Source of the DNA: Deltaproteobacteria bacterium RBG_13_43_22
Lineage (GTDB): Bacteria; Desulfobacterota; RBG-13-43-22
Length of the DNA: 43,418 bases
Direction: 5' to 3'
Assembly (NCBI GenBank): GCA_001797675.1
Contig: MGQB01000024.1
Location: 1-43,418 of the forward strand
Made by a program: the position numbers and the translations under genes. Positions 7,895 to 15,276 of this stretch are shown here, piece after piece. The number at the start of each line of letters is the position of its first letter. The stretch's first letter is position 1. Under the pieces are notes generated by a model, which saw only the letters and a list, made by a program, of their open reading frames with translations, ran no database searches and had not been told where the DNA came from.

Positions 7895-9385
7895 TTATTG
7901 AGACATCCACTCCTTTGGGGTGTGAGCAACACCTCCCTTTATCGTCCATTGGATGGTTCTAAACGTACTTAGATCGGTTAGCGGATTGTTTTTGACGACG
8001 ACAAGATCGGCTTCTTTTCCGACCTCTATGGTTCCAATTTGGCTTTCCATTCCAAGCATTCTAGCCGGTGTAATTGTTGCTGCTTTAATGGCTTCTACCG
8101 GTGAAAGCCCGGATTCTCCGAGCAGTTCAATTTCTCGAAGCGAGGTGGGACCATGAAAGGCGTATAACGCCAATGGAAAATAAGTGGCGTCGCTTCCCAT
8201 CACGATGGGAACCCCCGATTCATGTAAATGCAGTATCCCTTGTTTACTGTTCTTCAAAGACAACTCCCAAATATTCTTTAGATAAGATCCACCTGCCAAA
8301 GATTCTGCCTCTGACTTTAAAGGCTCAGGTAATCTGGAAGATAGCAGTAATTTATGGGAGAGACGTCTCAACTCTGAATTCCTGGCTGTGATCAACTCGG
8401 TTTCAGGAACAACAAGATCCAACAAGGGATCATTAAGACGCTCCGGGTAATAATAAATCAAGCTCGCGTCCATCGTGGATAACGTTGTCATCTGAAACGT
8501 ATTCCTTTTGGCCATTTCAGCCACGAATTGAGCAGATAAATTTTTATTTTCCCGACTGACAAGCGTATGTGCTAAAGCATGAGCACCCAGCTTCACAGCG
8601 GTTGTCATATCTTCCTCGGAAGTGGCGTGAACATACAGGGGAAGCTTACGTTTAGTTGCCTCCTGCTTAATGGCTTCGAGCATTTCAGGACTGTGCCGGG
8701 GTAGATTTTCGAAAGGACTCCAGCCTTTCTCGCATGAGATTTTTATTCCCATGGTATTCATGGATTGGATCAAGTCCAGCTTTATTTTCAGATCAGCAAT
8801 ATTTGAAATTTCATAATAAAAGGGGAAAAAAGAGTCTTCCGTTGAACCGGGAAGTCTTTTGGGTATTAATACTCCCGGATATCCCCGAGTTGGTGAAATA
8901 AACTGTCCCACTGTCAGATAGCGTGGGCCCGGGTTGCCGGTGGAGAGATGCTGACGGACATCGTGAATAACAAAGGGCGGAGCTCCCATATCCAGTATGG
9001 TCGTTACTCCACAAGCCAGGTATGCCCTTAGATATTGTGGGAAATATCTACCCCAGGTTATTCTCCAGGTCTCTTTGGTGGGAACCGTGGGATAATGCAA
9101 TATGGCCCCTGGTCCAAACATGAGATGGACGTGAGCGTCAATCAGTCCTGGGAGAACAAAAGCTCCTTTAACATCTAGCCTGCGAATTCCCTCTGCTTCA
9201 ATGTCTTGACCAATTCTGATAATTTTCCCTTGGCGGATCAAAATTGAGATATTTTCCTGTGGCGGATTCCCGGTCCCGTCTATCATTGTAGCGTTTTGAA
9301 CCAGAAGATCTTTTCCGATTGCCTGATTAAAATAGAACACAATAAACAGAATCATAAAGAAAAACAGTTTTCTAATCTGTTTCAT
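7895..9385 (-). CDS. Exported metal-dependent amidohydrolase
   Basis: 496 residues. A signal peptide (MKQIRKLFFFMILFIVFYFN) suggests export. The small beta domain (LLVQNATMIDGTGNPP) is followed by the metal motif GLIDAHVHL near residue 82, a later His in LYVHATSEED, AHALAHTLVS, and the Asp site VMGSDATYFPLALY near 405. The C-terminal GTIEVGKEADLVVVKNNPL is typical of imidazolonepropionase-like/prolidase-like amidohydrolases. The substrate cannot be told. It lies between the two IS91 3' ends, convergent with the transposase, and is island cargo. Confidence 0.83.
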   Translation of the reverse strand: MKQIRKLFFFMILFIVFYFNQAIGKDLLVQNATMIDGTGNPPQENISILIRQGKIIRIGQDIEAEGIRRLDVKGAFVLPGLIDAHVHLMFGPGAILHYPTVPTKETWRITWGRYFPQYLRAYLACGVTTILDMGAPPFVIHDVRQHLSTGNPGPRYLTVGQFISPTRGYPGVLIPKRLPGSTEDSFFPFYYEISNIADLKIKLDLIQSMNTMGIKISCEKGWSPFENLPRHSPEMLEAIKQEATKRKLPLYVHATSEEDMTTAVKLGAHALAHTLVSRENKNLSAQFVAEMAKRNTFQMTTLSTMDASLIYYYPERLNDPLLDLVVPETELITARNSELRRLSHKLLLSSRLPEPLKSEAESLAGGSYLKNIWELSLKNSKQGILHLHESGVPIVMGSDATYFPLALYAFHGPTSLREIELLGESGLSPVEAIKAATITPARMLGMESQIGTIEVGKEADLVVVKNNPLTDLSTFRTIQWTIKGGVAHTPKEWMSQ

Positions 9386-9527
9386 ATTCTCTTCCCTTAA
9401 TAAAGCTTTAGTCGGCCAAATAAAGAAATCAGGATAATTTCAAAGGCCATTATGGCTGTGGCCAGAATCCTGAGCGGTGGGTTCAGAAGGATGTTGCTTA
9501 ACCAAGTGGCTTAAAAAACCAACCTGA

Positions 9528-9908
9528 CTACTCGTAGACATCAAAAGCTTTGTTGAGGGGGCCAATAATTAAATGCCACAGGAGATAATAAACGGCAGCG
9601 CCAAACACCGGAGCTATCAATACCCCAGGGAACCATTGGCCATTGGCATAGAGGAAAACGTTACCAGCCAGACCAAGGATGAACCCGAGCAGAGCCGCCC
9701 AAGCGCCGATGTCGAAGGGCTGGTGAAGACGGATGTAGAGCCAGTTCCAGAATCCCCAAACAAGTGGTAATAAAAAAAAGGGGACATAGATGTCACGTAT
9801 CTGGGGTAAAACGGTTCTCCAGAACGCCAATCCTACATAGGGCACCACGATTATGGTTCCTGCCACGCCTGCGCCGATAATATATGACATAAGCTTGTTT
9901 CGTTTCAT
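9528..9908 (-). CDS. Small multi-pass membrane protein
   Basis: 126 residues with about four hydrophobic helices (beginning YIIGAGVAGTIIVVPYVGLA, then VPFFLLPLVWGFWNWLYI, AALLGFILGLAGNVFLY and GVLIAPVFGAAVYYLLWHL). No family recognised. It follows the anti-sigma gene by 15 bp with a plausible SD (AAGGAGTGA), so it belongs to the sigma/anti-sigma operon and may take part in sensing or be its output. Function unknown. Confidence 0.6.
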   Translation of the reverse strand: MKRNKLMSYIIGAGVAGTIIVVPYVGLAFWRTVLPQIRDIYVPFFLLPLVWGFWNWLYIRLHQPFDIGAWAALLGFILGLAGNVFLYANGQWFPGVLIAPVFGAAVYYLLWHLIIGPLNKAFDVYE

Positions 9909-9923
9909 GATGTCACTCCTTTC

Positions 9924-10274
9924 TTAAAGCAACCCGATGATAGCCAATAGACGCCAGGGCTCCGGTACCACCAATAGGGTCAGTACGATCACCGCCAGTG
10001 CAACGGGTACCGGCCAGGTGATGGGAGGAAATCTAAGGTATACCTGGTCGTCCTCTTTCAATGCCGCCATTTTCGATTGAAGCATAGGCCAGAGGCTGGA
10101 CCGAGGCCCGCTGTATGTACGCAAGGTCAAGTCAAGTAAGTCCACAATCCTTTGGCACATCATACAGGTTAGAAGATGCTCTTCCACCTGAGCGGCTTCT
10201 TGTTTGTTGAGGCTACTGTTAACATATCCCGCGAGAAGCGGGGAAATGGTCTGACATTTATTATTCTCGTGCAT
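9924..10274 (-). CDS. Anti-sigma factor with zf-HC2-type zinc motif
   Basis: 116 residues. The N-terminal part has the anti-sigma zinc pattern: ISPLLAGYVNSSLN, then EEHLLTCMMCQRIV with His-x3-Cys-x2-Cys (about residues 33-40). A single transmembrane helix (WPVPVALAVIVLTLLVVPEP) sits near the C-terminus with almost nothing beyond it. Such proteins hold the ECF sigma factor at the membrane until a signal arrives. It starts 3 bp after the sigma gene ends, so the two are co-translated, the usual arrangement for a sigma and its cognate inhibitor. Confidence 0.85.
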   Translation of the reverse strand: MHENNKCQTISPLLAGYVNSSLNKQEAAQVEEHLLTCMMCQRIVDLLDLTLRTYSGPRSSLWPMLQSKMAALKEDDQVYLRFPPITWPVPVALAVIVLTLLVVPEPWRLLAIIGLL

Positions 10275-10277
10275 GAG

Positions 10278-10844
10278 TCACTCCTGATTTAAATTTGGGT
10301 CCAAATCGGCCAGGAGATCGCGCAGCCGTCGTTGCCCATAGAATAAACGGGACTTGACCGTTCCCAAAGATACTTTAACAACCTGTGCAATCTCTTCGAG
10401 GCTGAGCTCTCCAAAGAGCCGGAGCGAGCAGACTTCGCGTTGTCGAATGGGCAGATTGGCAAACGCGGCTGCAACAATCTCCCGGATCTCTTTGTCCTCG
10501 GAGACGGCAGGTACTTCCGTGGTGAGTGCAGGATCCGTTATGGTCAAGGGCAGCCATCGTCTAAGCCGTTCTCGTCTGAGCCAATTCCGAGCCAGGTTGC
10601 GAGCAATAGTGTAAATCCACCCCCGGATACTATCGCCTCCTCGATATTGCTGGCGATGGCGATGCAACCTTAAAAACGTCTCCACAACCAGATCCTCGGC
10701 TGCCGCCAGATCGTTCAGCATCTTTTCGATATGCCTGCAGAGCTGGTGTTGATAGCGATGGAAGAGCGTTTCAAAGGCTGCTGAATCCCCTCGGCAATAA
10801 GCAACAAAGAGCATCTCATCACTAGCTTCGCTTATCCTCTCCAT
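10278..10844 (-). CDS. ECF RNA polymerase sigma factor
   Basis: 188 residues. Region 2 (YCRGDSAAFETLFHRYQHQL, then DLAAAEDLVVETFLRLHRH and IRGWIYTIARNLARNWLRRE) and region 4 (NLPIRQREVCSLRLFGELSL, EEIAQVVKVSLGTVKSRLFY) are clear. It would direct RNA polymerase to its own operon and other targets when freed from the anti-sigma protein encoded next. The operon sigma-anti-sigma-membrane protein is island cargo. The targets cannot be named. Confidence 0.92.
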   Translation of the reverse strand: MERISEASDEMLFVAYCRGDSAAFETLFHRYQHQLCRHIEKMLNDLAAAEDLVVETFLRLHRHRQQYRGGDSIRGWIYTIARNLARNWLRRERLRRWLPLTITDPALTTEVPAVSEDKEIREIVAAAFANLPIRQREVCSLRLFGELSLEEIAQVVKVSLGTVKSRLFYGQRRLRDLLADLDPNLNQE

Positions 10845-10894
10845 CCGTCTCGTCTTCTCCGATCTCGTGACTCTTGATCATTATTTAACCCCTT

Positions 10895-10920
10895 GTACCC
10901 CAAAACTCTCCCAAAGGTTC
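10895..10920 (-). promoter_or_regulatory. Possible autoregulated ECF-type promoter
   Basis: On the reverse strand GAACCT (10915-10920) and GTAC (10895-10898) are 16 bp apart, about 50 nt upstream of the sigma gene. This resembles the GAAC...-type -35 of ECF sigma promoters, which are often self-activated. The rest of the gap 10845-11169 shows no gene. Confidence 0.3.
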
Positions 10921-11169
10921 ATTTTCAAAACAAATAATGTCTGGATTAGATTTGTTTTGATTATTTCATCGGGTAGATTCAACTTACAGTTGCTCCACTA
11001 AAGATAAAAGCAGGACATGATAGAATTTTCTGGTAGCGGTTGAAGTGCAACCAACCCTCACCCCACGCGGAAGGGGGGGGTTGAATAAAATAAACACTAT
11101 TCTCTGCGCATTCTATGTTCTGAACAGCCATAGAAGTTGCTTAACAATTGATCAATTATAGAGTATTTA

Positions 11170-11413
11170 TTTCTGCAGATTACCCCACCGTTTAAGGGAA
11201 ATTCGGAAAGCAAATGGAGTAGTTCGTCCAAATCTTGGCAATCTGCCTCTTCTGTTTCCCTTTTTCCCCTCTTCTTGAAAAGTCCTACCCTCCACAGTCC
11301 AGTTTTCTTCAGAAGACCCCTTCTTTCCCCCCGCCTCCCGCCATGTTTTTTTCCTTGACTGTGTATTTTTCGCTCCTTATACTCAACCTATAAAAAAGCA
11401 ACTTCTTATCAAA
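11170..11413. repeat. IS91 3' end, copy 2 (solo fragment)
   Basis: A 244-bp near-identical, same-orientation copy of 7572-7815. It holds only the last 26 nt of the transposase gene and the downstream terminus; the rest of the transposase is absent. The two copies flank the amidohydrolase and sigma operon (3.35 kb). A solo 3' end is what an aborted rolling-circle transposition event or a deletion of a second full copy would leave. Confidence 0.88.
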
Positions 11414-11424
11414 AATATACACCC

Positions 11425-11462
11425 GGAAAAGAAAAGGGGATCAACCTATTTGGTTAATCCCC
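11425..11462 (-). terminator. Rho-independent terminator of the tRNA-Val/Asp transcript
   Basis: Read on the reverse strand, GGGGATTAACC pairs with GGTTGATCCCC around a 5-nt loop and is followed by TTTTCTTTTCC. It starts about 10 nt after the CCA of tRNA-Asp. Confidence 0.8.
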
Positions 11463-11468
11463 TGGATT

Positions 11469-11548
<80 letters not shown>

Positions 11549-11561
11549 GATCAAATGGCAG

Positions 11562-11636
11562 TGGTAGGCGGAACAGGATTTGAACCTGTGACCCCCGGCT
11601 TGTAAGGCCGATGCTCTCCCGCTGAGCTACCCGCCC
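11562..11636 (-). tRNA. tRNA-Val (anticodon TAC)
   Basis: Reverse-strand cloverleaf: acceptor GGGCGGG/TCCGCCT with terminal G-T pairs, anticodon stem TCGGC/GCCGG with loop CTTACAA (anticodon TAC), T-loop TTCAAAT, discriminator A and encoded CCA. It lies 13 nt upstream of tRNA-Asp in the same transcript. Confidence 0.97.
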
Positions 11637-11650
11637 AGCTTAAAAAATAA

Positions 11651-11680
11651 TTTTTATCTTAAAAGGGGTTCCTCTGTCAA
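11651..11680 (-). promoter_or_regulatory. Promoter of the tRNA-Val/Asp operon
   Basis: Reverse-strand TTGACA (-35, 11675-11680, full consensus) is followed after 18 bp by TAAAAA (-10, 11651-11656) in an A+T-rich stretch about 14 nt before tRNA-Val. It directly follows the stop codon of the RNase G gene. Confidence 0.6.
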
Positions 11681-11695
11681 GAAAAAACACCCGTT

Positions 11696-13234
11696 TTATT
11701 TTTCGGTAAATATTTTAAACTGCTCAAGGTGCATGGTTTCTTTAGCTTCCACTGAGATCCTCTTCCCGACCCTTTGTTCCAGTTCTTCCATGGCCGGCTG
11801 CTCTTCATCCAATAAAAGACCGGCGATTTCCGGGTGCACCTGCAAAGTCAGATTATCTCCCGGCAATTCCCAGGCCTCCCGCTCAATCTGTCTGAAGATC
11901 TGATAGCAAATGGAATTTTTGGATTTCAACCACCCTTCCCCCTCGCAATAAAAACAAGGCTCTCGAAACAACCGGGTCAGATTTTCACGAGTTCGTTTCC
12001 GGGTCATTTCAATCAATCCGAGTTCGGACATTTTAAGAACATTGGTCTTGTTCTTGTCGCGCCTTAGGGCATCCGTCAAGGCGTTAAAAACTTTTTCCCG
12101 GTCGCTCTTTTTTTCCATATCGATAAAATCAATAACCACCAACCCGCCTATATTTCGCAGCCTTAACTGGTAGGCGATCTCTTTAACGGCCTCCAGATTG
12201 GTCTTGAGAATGGTCTCTTCGAGGTTTCTCTTGCCCACGTAACGGCCGGTATTGACATCGATCGAGGTCAAGGCCTCGGTAGCTTCAATAACGATATATC
12301 CCCCGGATTTCAGCCAAACCTTTTTACCCAAGGCCCGTCCCACTTCCACTTCAATTCCATACCCGTCAAAAAGGGGCTCTTTGTCATCGTAATGATGGAC
12401 CAGATGTTTCAGCTTGGGCATAAAGGTATCAATAAATTCAAGGATCCGCTCATATTCCGGCCGAGAATCGATCACCAGGCGATCCACTTCCTTGGTAAAA
12501 AGATCCCGGACCGCCCGGAGGGAAATATTCAAATCCTGGTGAATAAGACTGGAAATAGGGGCCCGGGGCATTTTCTGCTGGATGTTGTTCCACAGTTTCA
12601 TCAAAAAATCCATTTCGGTCTTGATTTTGTCTTTGGGTGCCCCTTCGCTGGCTGTCCTGGCAATCAAACCAAAACCGTTAGGTTTGATCCCGCCCAACAG
12701 TTCCCTGAGTTTTTTCCGCTCATCTTCATCTTCAATGCGGCGGGAAACACCGATATGATCCATGGTGGGCATGAGGACCAGGTGACGACCCGGTAAGGAG
12801 ATGTTTGTGGTAATTCGAGCTCCTTTTGAACCGAGCGGTTCCCGGACAACCTGGACCATTAGTTCCTGCCCTTCATTAAGAAGGTCCTCAATATTAAAAT
12901 AGGGTGGGTGGGTGGTTACTTTTTCTTCCAGTTCACCTTCCAGGTCACCCGGACCTTCCCCCAGGTCTTCCTCCTCTTCCTTCATCATGGCCTCGAACTC
13001 TTCAAAATTATCAGTAACATCGGTAACATAGAGAAAGGCGGCCTTTTCAAGTCCGATATCAACAAAGGCGGCCTGCATCCCGGGAAGGACCCGGACCACC
13101 CGCCCTTTAAAAATATTCCCGGCCAGGCTGTAGCGACTGGGCCTTTCAACATGAAGTTCGGCTAGGACATGATTTTCGATAACCGCCACCCGGGTTTCAT
13201 AAGAGCGGATATTGATCAATAATTCAGTGGCCAT
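11696..13234 (-). CDS. rng: Ribonuclease G / RNase E-family endoribonuclease
   Basis: 512 residues. An S1 domain (NIFKGRVVRVLPGMQAAFVD, about 40-125, interrupted by an acidic Glu/Asp-rich insert) precedes the catalytic core with the magnesium Asp residues in EALTSIDVNTGRYVG and GGLVVIDFIDMEKKSD, then the zinc-link region CFYCEGEGWLKS near 427. These enzymes cut single-stranded A/U-rich RNA in rRNA maturation and mRNA decay. There is no long C-terminal scaffold as in E. coli RNase E, so it is RNase G-like. A second family member is at 40491-42050. The SD (TCAGG) before ATG 13234 is weak. Confidence 0.92.
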   Translation of the reverse strand: MATELLINIRSYETRVAVIENHVLAELHVERPSRYSLAGNIFKGRVVRVLPGMQAAFVDIGLEKAAFLYVTDVTDNFEEFEAMMKEEEEDLGEGPGDLEGELEEKVTTHPPYFNIEDLLNEGQELMVQVVREPLGSKGARITTNISLPGRHLVLMPTMDHIGVSRRIEDEDERKKLRELLGGIKPNGFGLIARTASEGAPKDKIKTEMDFLMKLWNNIQQKMPRAPISSLIHQDLNISLRAVRDLFTKEVDRLVIDSRPEYERILEFIDTFMPKLKHLVHHYDDKEPLFDGYGIEVEVGRALGKKVWLKSGGYIVIEATEALTSIDVNTGRYVGKRNLEETILKTNLEAVKEIAYQLRLRNIGGLVVIDFIDMEKKSDREKVFNALTDALRRDKNKTNVLKMSELGLIEMTRKRTRENLTRLFREPCFYCEGEGWLKSKNSICYQIFRQIEREAWELPGDNLTLQVHPEIAGLLLDEEQPAMEELEQRVGKRISVEAKETMHLEQFKIFTEK

Positions 13235-13244
13235 GATTTAAACC

Positions 13245-13390
13245 TGACGGCTTTGTAAAAAGTCCATCTGTCCCGCGCTTCGCGGGATTGCACTGCACCC
13301 TTCGTCATTGCAGCGCACTTATAGTACGCCTCACTCCACGGGGTGTGTGCGCCTTGCATTTGGAGCTTTGTACTGTGCCGGCCTATTTGA
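13245..13390. repeat. Probable dispersed intergenic repeat element
   Basis: The 400-bp gap between rng and the next gene starts with a stretch of G+C-rich, hairpin-containing sequence (TCCCGCGCTTCGCGGGA at about 13270-13287). Its ends are imperfect inverted copies of each other (GGCTTTGTAAAAAGTCC against GGCACAGTACAAAGCTCC). From memory this kind of sequence recurs between genes of Desulfobacterota; no second copy is in the window. An open frame of about 100 codons across it has no credible protein features. Confidence 0.4.
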
Positions 13391-13558
13391 AGATTTTTAT
13401 GAGTTTTGTTAACGTTATCTTCTCTTTGTTTTTCAGTCTTGAGTGCCTCTTGATAAGTATTTTCCGAAGAGCCCCCCAACCCTGTCTTTGAACTAATACA
13501 CCATTTGGCTTTGATTATCAAGTACTGGTTCTCCGGTTTTTCCAGACGTTTTTTATGT

Positions 13559-13588
13559 TTGACTCTTGTCTCCCCCCTATCTTATACT
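13559..13588 (+). promoter_or_regulatory. Sigma-70 promoter of the dehydratase-like gene
   Basis: TTGACT (13559-13564), 18-bp spacer, TATACT (13583-13588), about 45 nt before the start codon. The spacer CTTGTCTCCCCCCTATCT and the following TTTCATCC closely match the promoter at 16920-16948, suggesting shared control. Confidence 0.6.
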
Positions 13589-13633
13589 CCTTTCATCCCT
13601 TAGGGGAATCCATGAAAAGAGGGGGACCCAAAG

Positions 13634-15175
13634 ATGATCAAAACAGTCCAACAATATCTTGATAGTCTGAACGACGGCCGGCAAATCTGGTGTCTGGGGG
13701 AAAAGGTGTCCGATGTTCGAACCCATCCCACCCTAAGCAGTATCATCAAAACCGCCTGTATGGATTATGTTCTGCCCAATCATCCTGATTTCCGGGACTT
13801 GTTTGTAACCAAGAATAAAGACGGGGAGGATATCAATTTTCTGCTGACCTCCCCTAAATCACCTCAGGATCTTTTAAGAAGAAGAGAGTGTTATATTAAC
13901 GGTGTCCGATCCGGCGGAGGGGTGATGGTCCATTGCATGGGCGCTGATGCCCTGGCTGCTTTTACCGTGGCCGCCGAGGTCATGGACAAGGAAATCAAGA
14001 CGCATTATAGGGAACGGGTGGAAAATTACCGGAAACTTCTCCAAAAACAGGATCTGGCCATTACCGGTGCCATTACGGATGTCAAGGGAGACCGGGGCCT
14101 CCACGCTTCTAAACAGAAACAGCATCCGGACTATTATCTGAGAATTGTGGACAAACAGAAGGACGGGATCGTAGTCAGAGGGGCCAAAGTGCATATCAGC
14201 GCCACTCCCTGTGCCAATGAAGCCCTTTGCCTGCCCTGCCGAACCCACGGTGAAGAAGACAAGGATTATGCCCTGGCCTTTGCCATCCCTCTCAATGCAC
14301 CAGGCATTAAACTCCTGGCAGTGGAGCCGGTGTCCAGAACCTACGGGGAAGAGGGTGAGTTTGATTATCCCAAAACCAGCGCTACCCAGCCGACGGAGTG
14401 CCTGATCGTTTTCGATGATGTGTTTGTGCCTTGGGAACGGGTTTTTATGTGCGGAGAATGGCAGTATACCCGAAATTTGGCCTATGCCTTTGCCAGTTAT
14501 CACCGCCTTTACGGCACTTGTAAAATGATCGGAAAGCTTGAAATCATCACCGGAACAGCGGCCTTGATGGCCGAGTATAATGGGGTCGAACATGTGGCCC
14601 ATGTCAGGAAAAAGCTGGCTTGGATGGCTATGATCACGGAATCGGTGGCCCTGCTGGGCAAGGCGGCCTGTCTTGACCCCATTACGGAATTCGGACACGA
14701 TGTCGTAATGCCCAACCGGATGGCCATTAATGCCTCCAAGTATACCTTCGCCAGTAATTTTCACCAGATGTGCCAGCACCTCCAGGATATTGCCGGAGGA
14801 CTTGCGGCAACGGTGCCGACGTTCCGGGATTGGAACAATCCCGAACTACGTCCGTATATTGAAAAATACCTGAGTGCCAAAGAGGGTATCTCCACAGAAG
14901 ACCGGCTTCGGGTCGTCCGTTTGGCCAAGGACATGACCTGCAATTTCTATCAGATCGATACCATTCATGGGGAGGGATCCATGGCCGCTCAGGAGATGTT
15001 CCTCTATGGCAGCGCCGACTGGGATAAGCTTAAATCAGCCGCCAAAAGAGCCGCTCATGTGGACGGCTGGCAGGACAATCCGATCTATGGCCGACTTTTA
15101 TATTCGAAAGAGCAGGTCAAAATGCCGGCGATTGACGAAACCTATCAAAGCATACCGAAAACGTCCAAGAAGTGA
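13634..15175 (+). CDS. 4-hydroxybutyryl-CoA dehydratase / 4-hydroxyphenylacetate 3-hydroxylase family protein
   Basis: 513 residues aligning over its length with AbfD of Clostridium aminobutyricum (4-hydroxybutyryl-CoA dehydratase/vinylacetyl-CoA isomerase), an FAD and [4Fe-4S] enzyme. Shared blocks include GAITDVKGDRGL, DGIVVRGAKVHISA, KDYALAFAIP, CLIVFDDVFVPWERVF and LQDIAGGLAATVPTFRD. AbfD binds its cluster with Cys99, Cys103, His292 and Cys299. Here Cys101, His290 and Cys296 are present, but Val97 replaces the first Cys and the His-Cys spacing is one residue shorter. Cluster binding and the exact reaction are therefore doubtful. SD AGAGGGGG precedes ATG 13634. Confidence 0.8.
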   Translation: MIKTVQQYLDSLNDGRQIWCLGEKVSDVRTHPTLSSIIKTACMDYVLPNHPDFRDLFVTKNKDGEDINFLLTSPKSPQDLLRRRECYINGVRSGGGVMVHCMGADALAAFTVAAEVMDKEIKTHYRERVENYRKLLQKQDLAITGAITDVKGDRGLHASKQKQHPDYYLRIVDKQKDGIVVRGAKVHISATPCANEALCLPCRTHGEEDKDYALAFAIPLNAPGIKLLAVEPVSRTYGEEGEFDYPKTSATQPTECLIVFDDVFVPWERVFMCGEWQYTRNLAYAFASYHRLYGTCKMIGKLEIITGTAALMAEYNGVEHVAHVRKKLAWMAMITESVALLGKAACLDPITEFGHDVVMPNRMAINASKYTFASNFHQMCQHLQDIAGGLAATVPTFRDWNNPELRPYIEKYLSAKEGISTEDRLRVVRLAKDMTCNFYQIDTIHGEGSMAAQEMFLYGSADWDKLKSAAKRAAHVDGWQDNPIYGRLLYSKEQVKMPAIDETYQSIPKTSKK

Positions 15176-15276
15176 AGGGATGATGGCTTAAATAAAAACA
15201 ATCTGAAGAGAGGTCCTCAATCATTCTCAAGTCCGCTTCCATACGGTATTTAATAGGTCTTTTACTGGGTCTGTTA

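Noticed and set aside
13216..13521. A 101-codon frame upstream of rng
   Set aside because: It runs across a hairpin-rich intergenic repeat, with low-complexity composition and no SD.
13874..14779. A 301-codon open frame on the strand opposite the dehydratase-like gene
   Set aside because: It mirrors the real gene, has no SD and no protein family features; long antisense frames are common in G+C-biased codon use.
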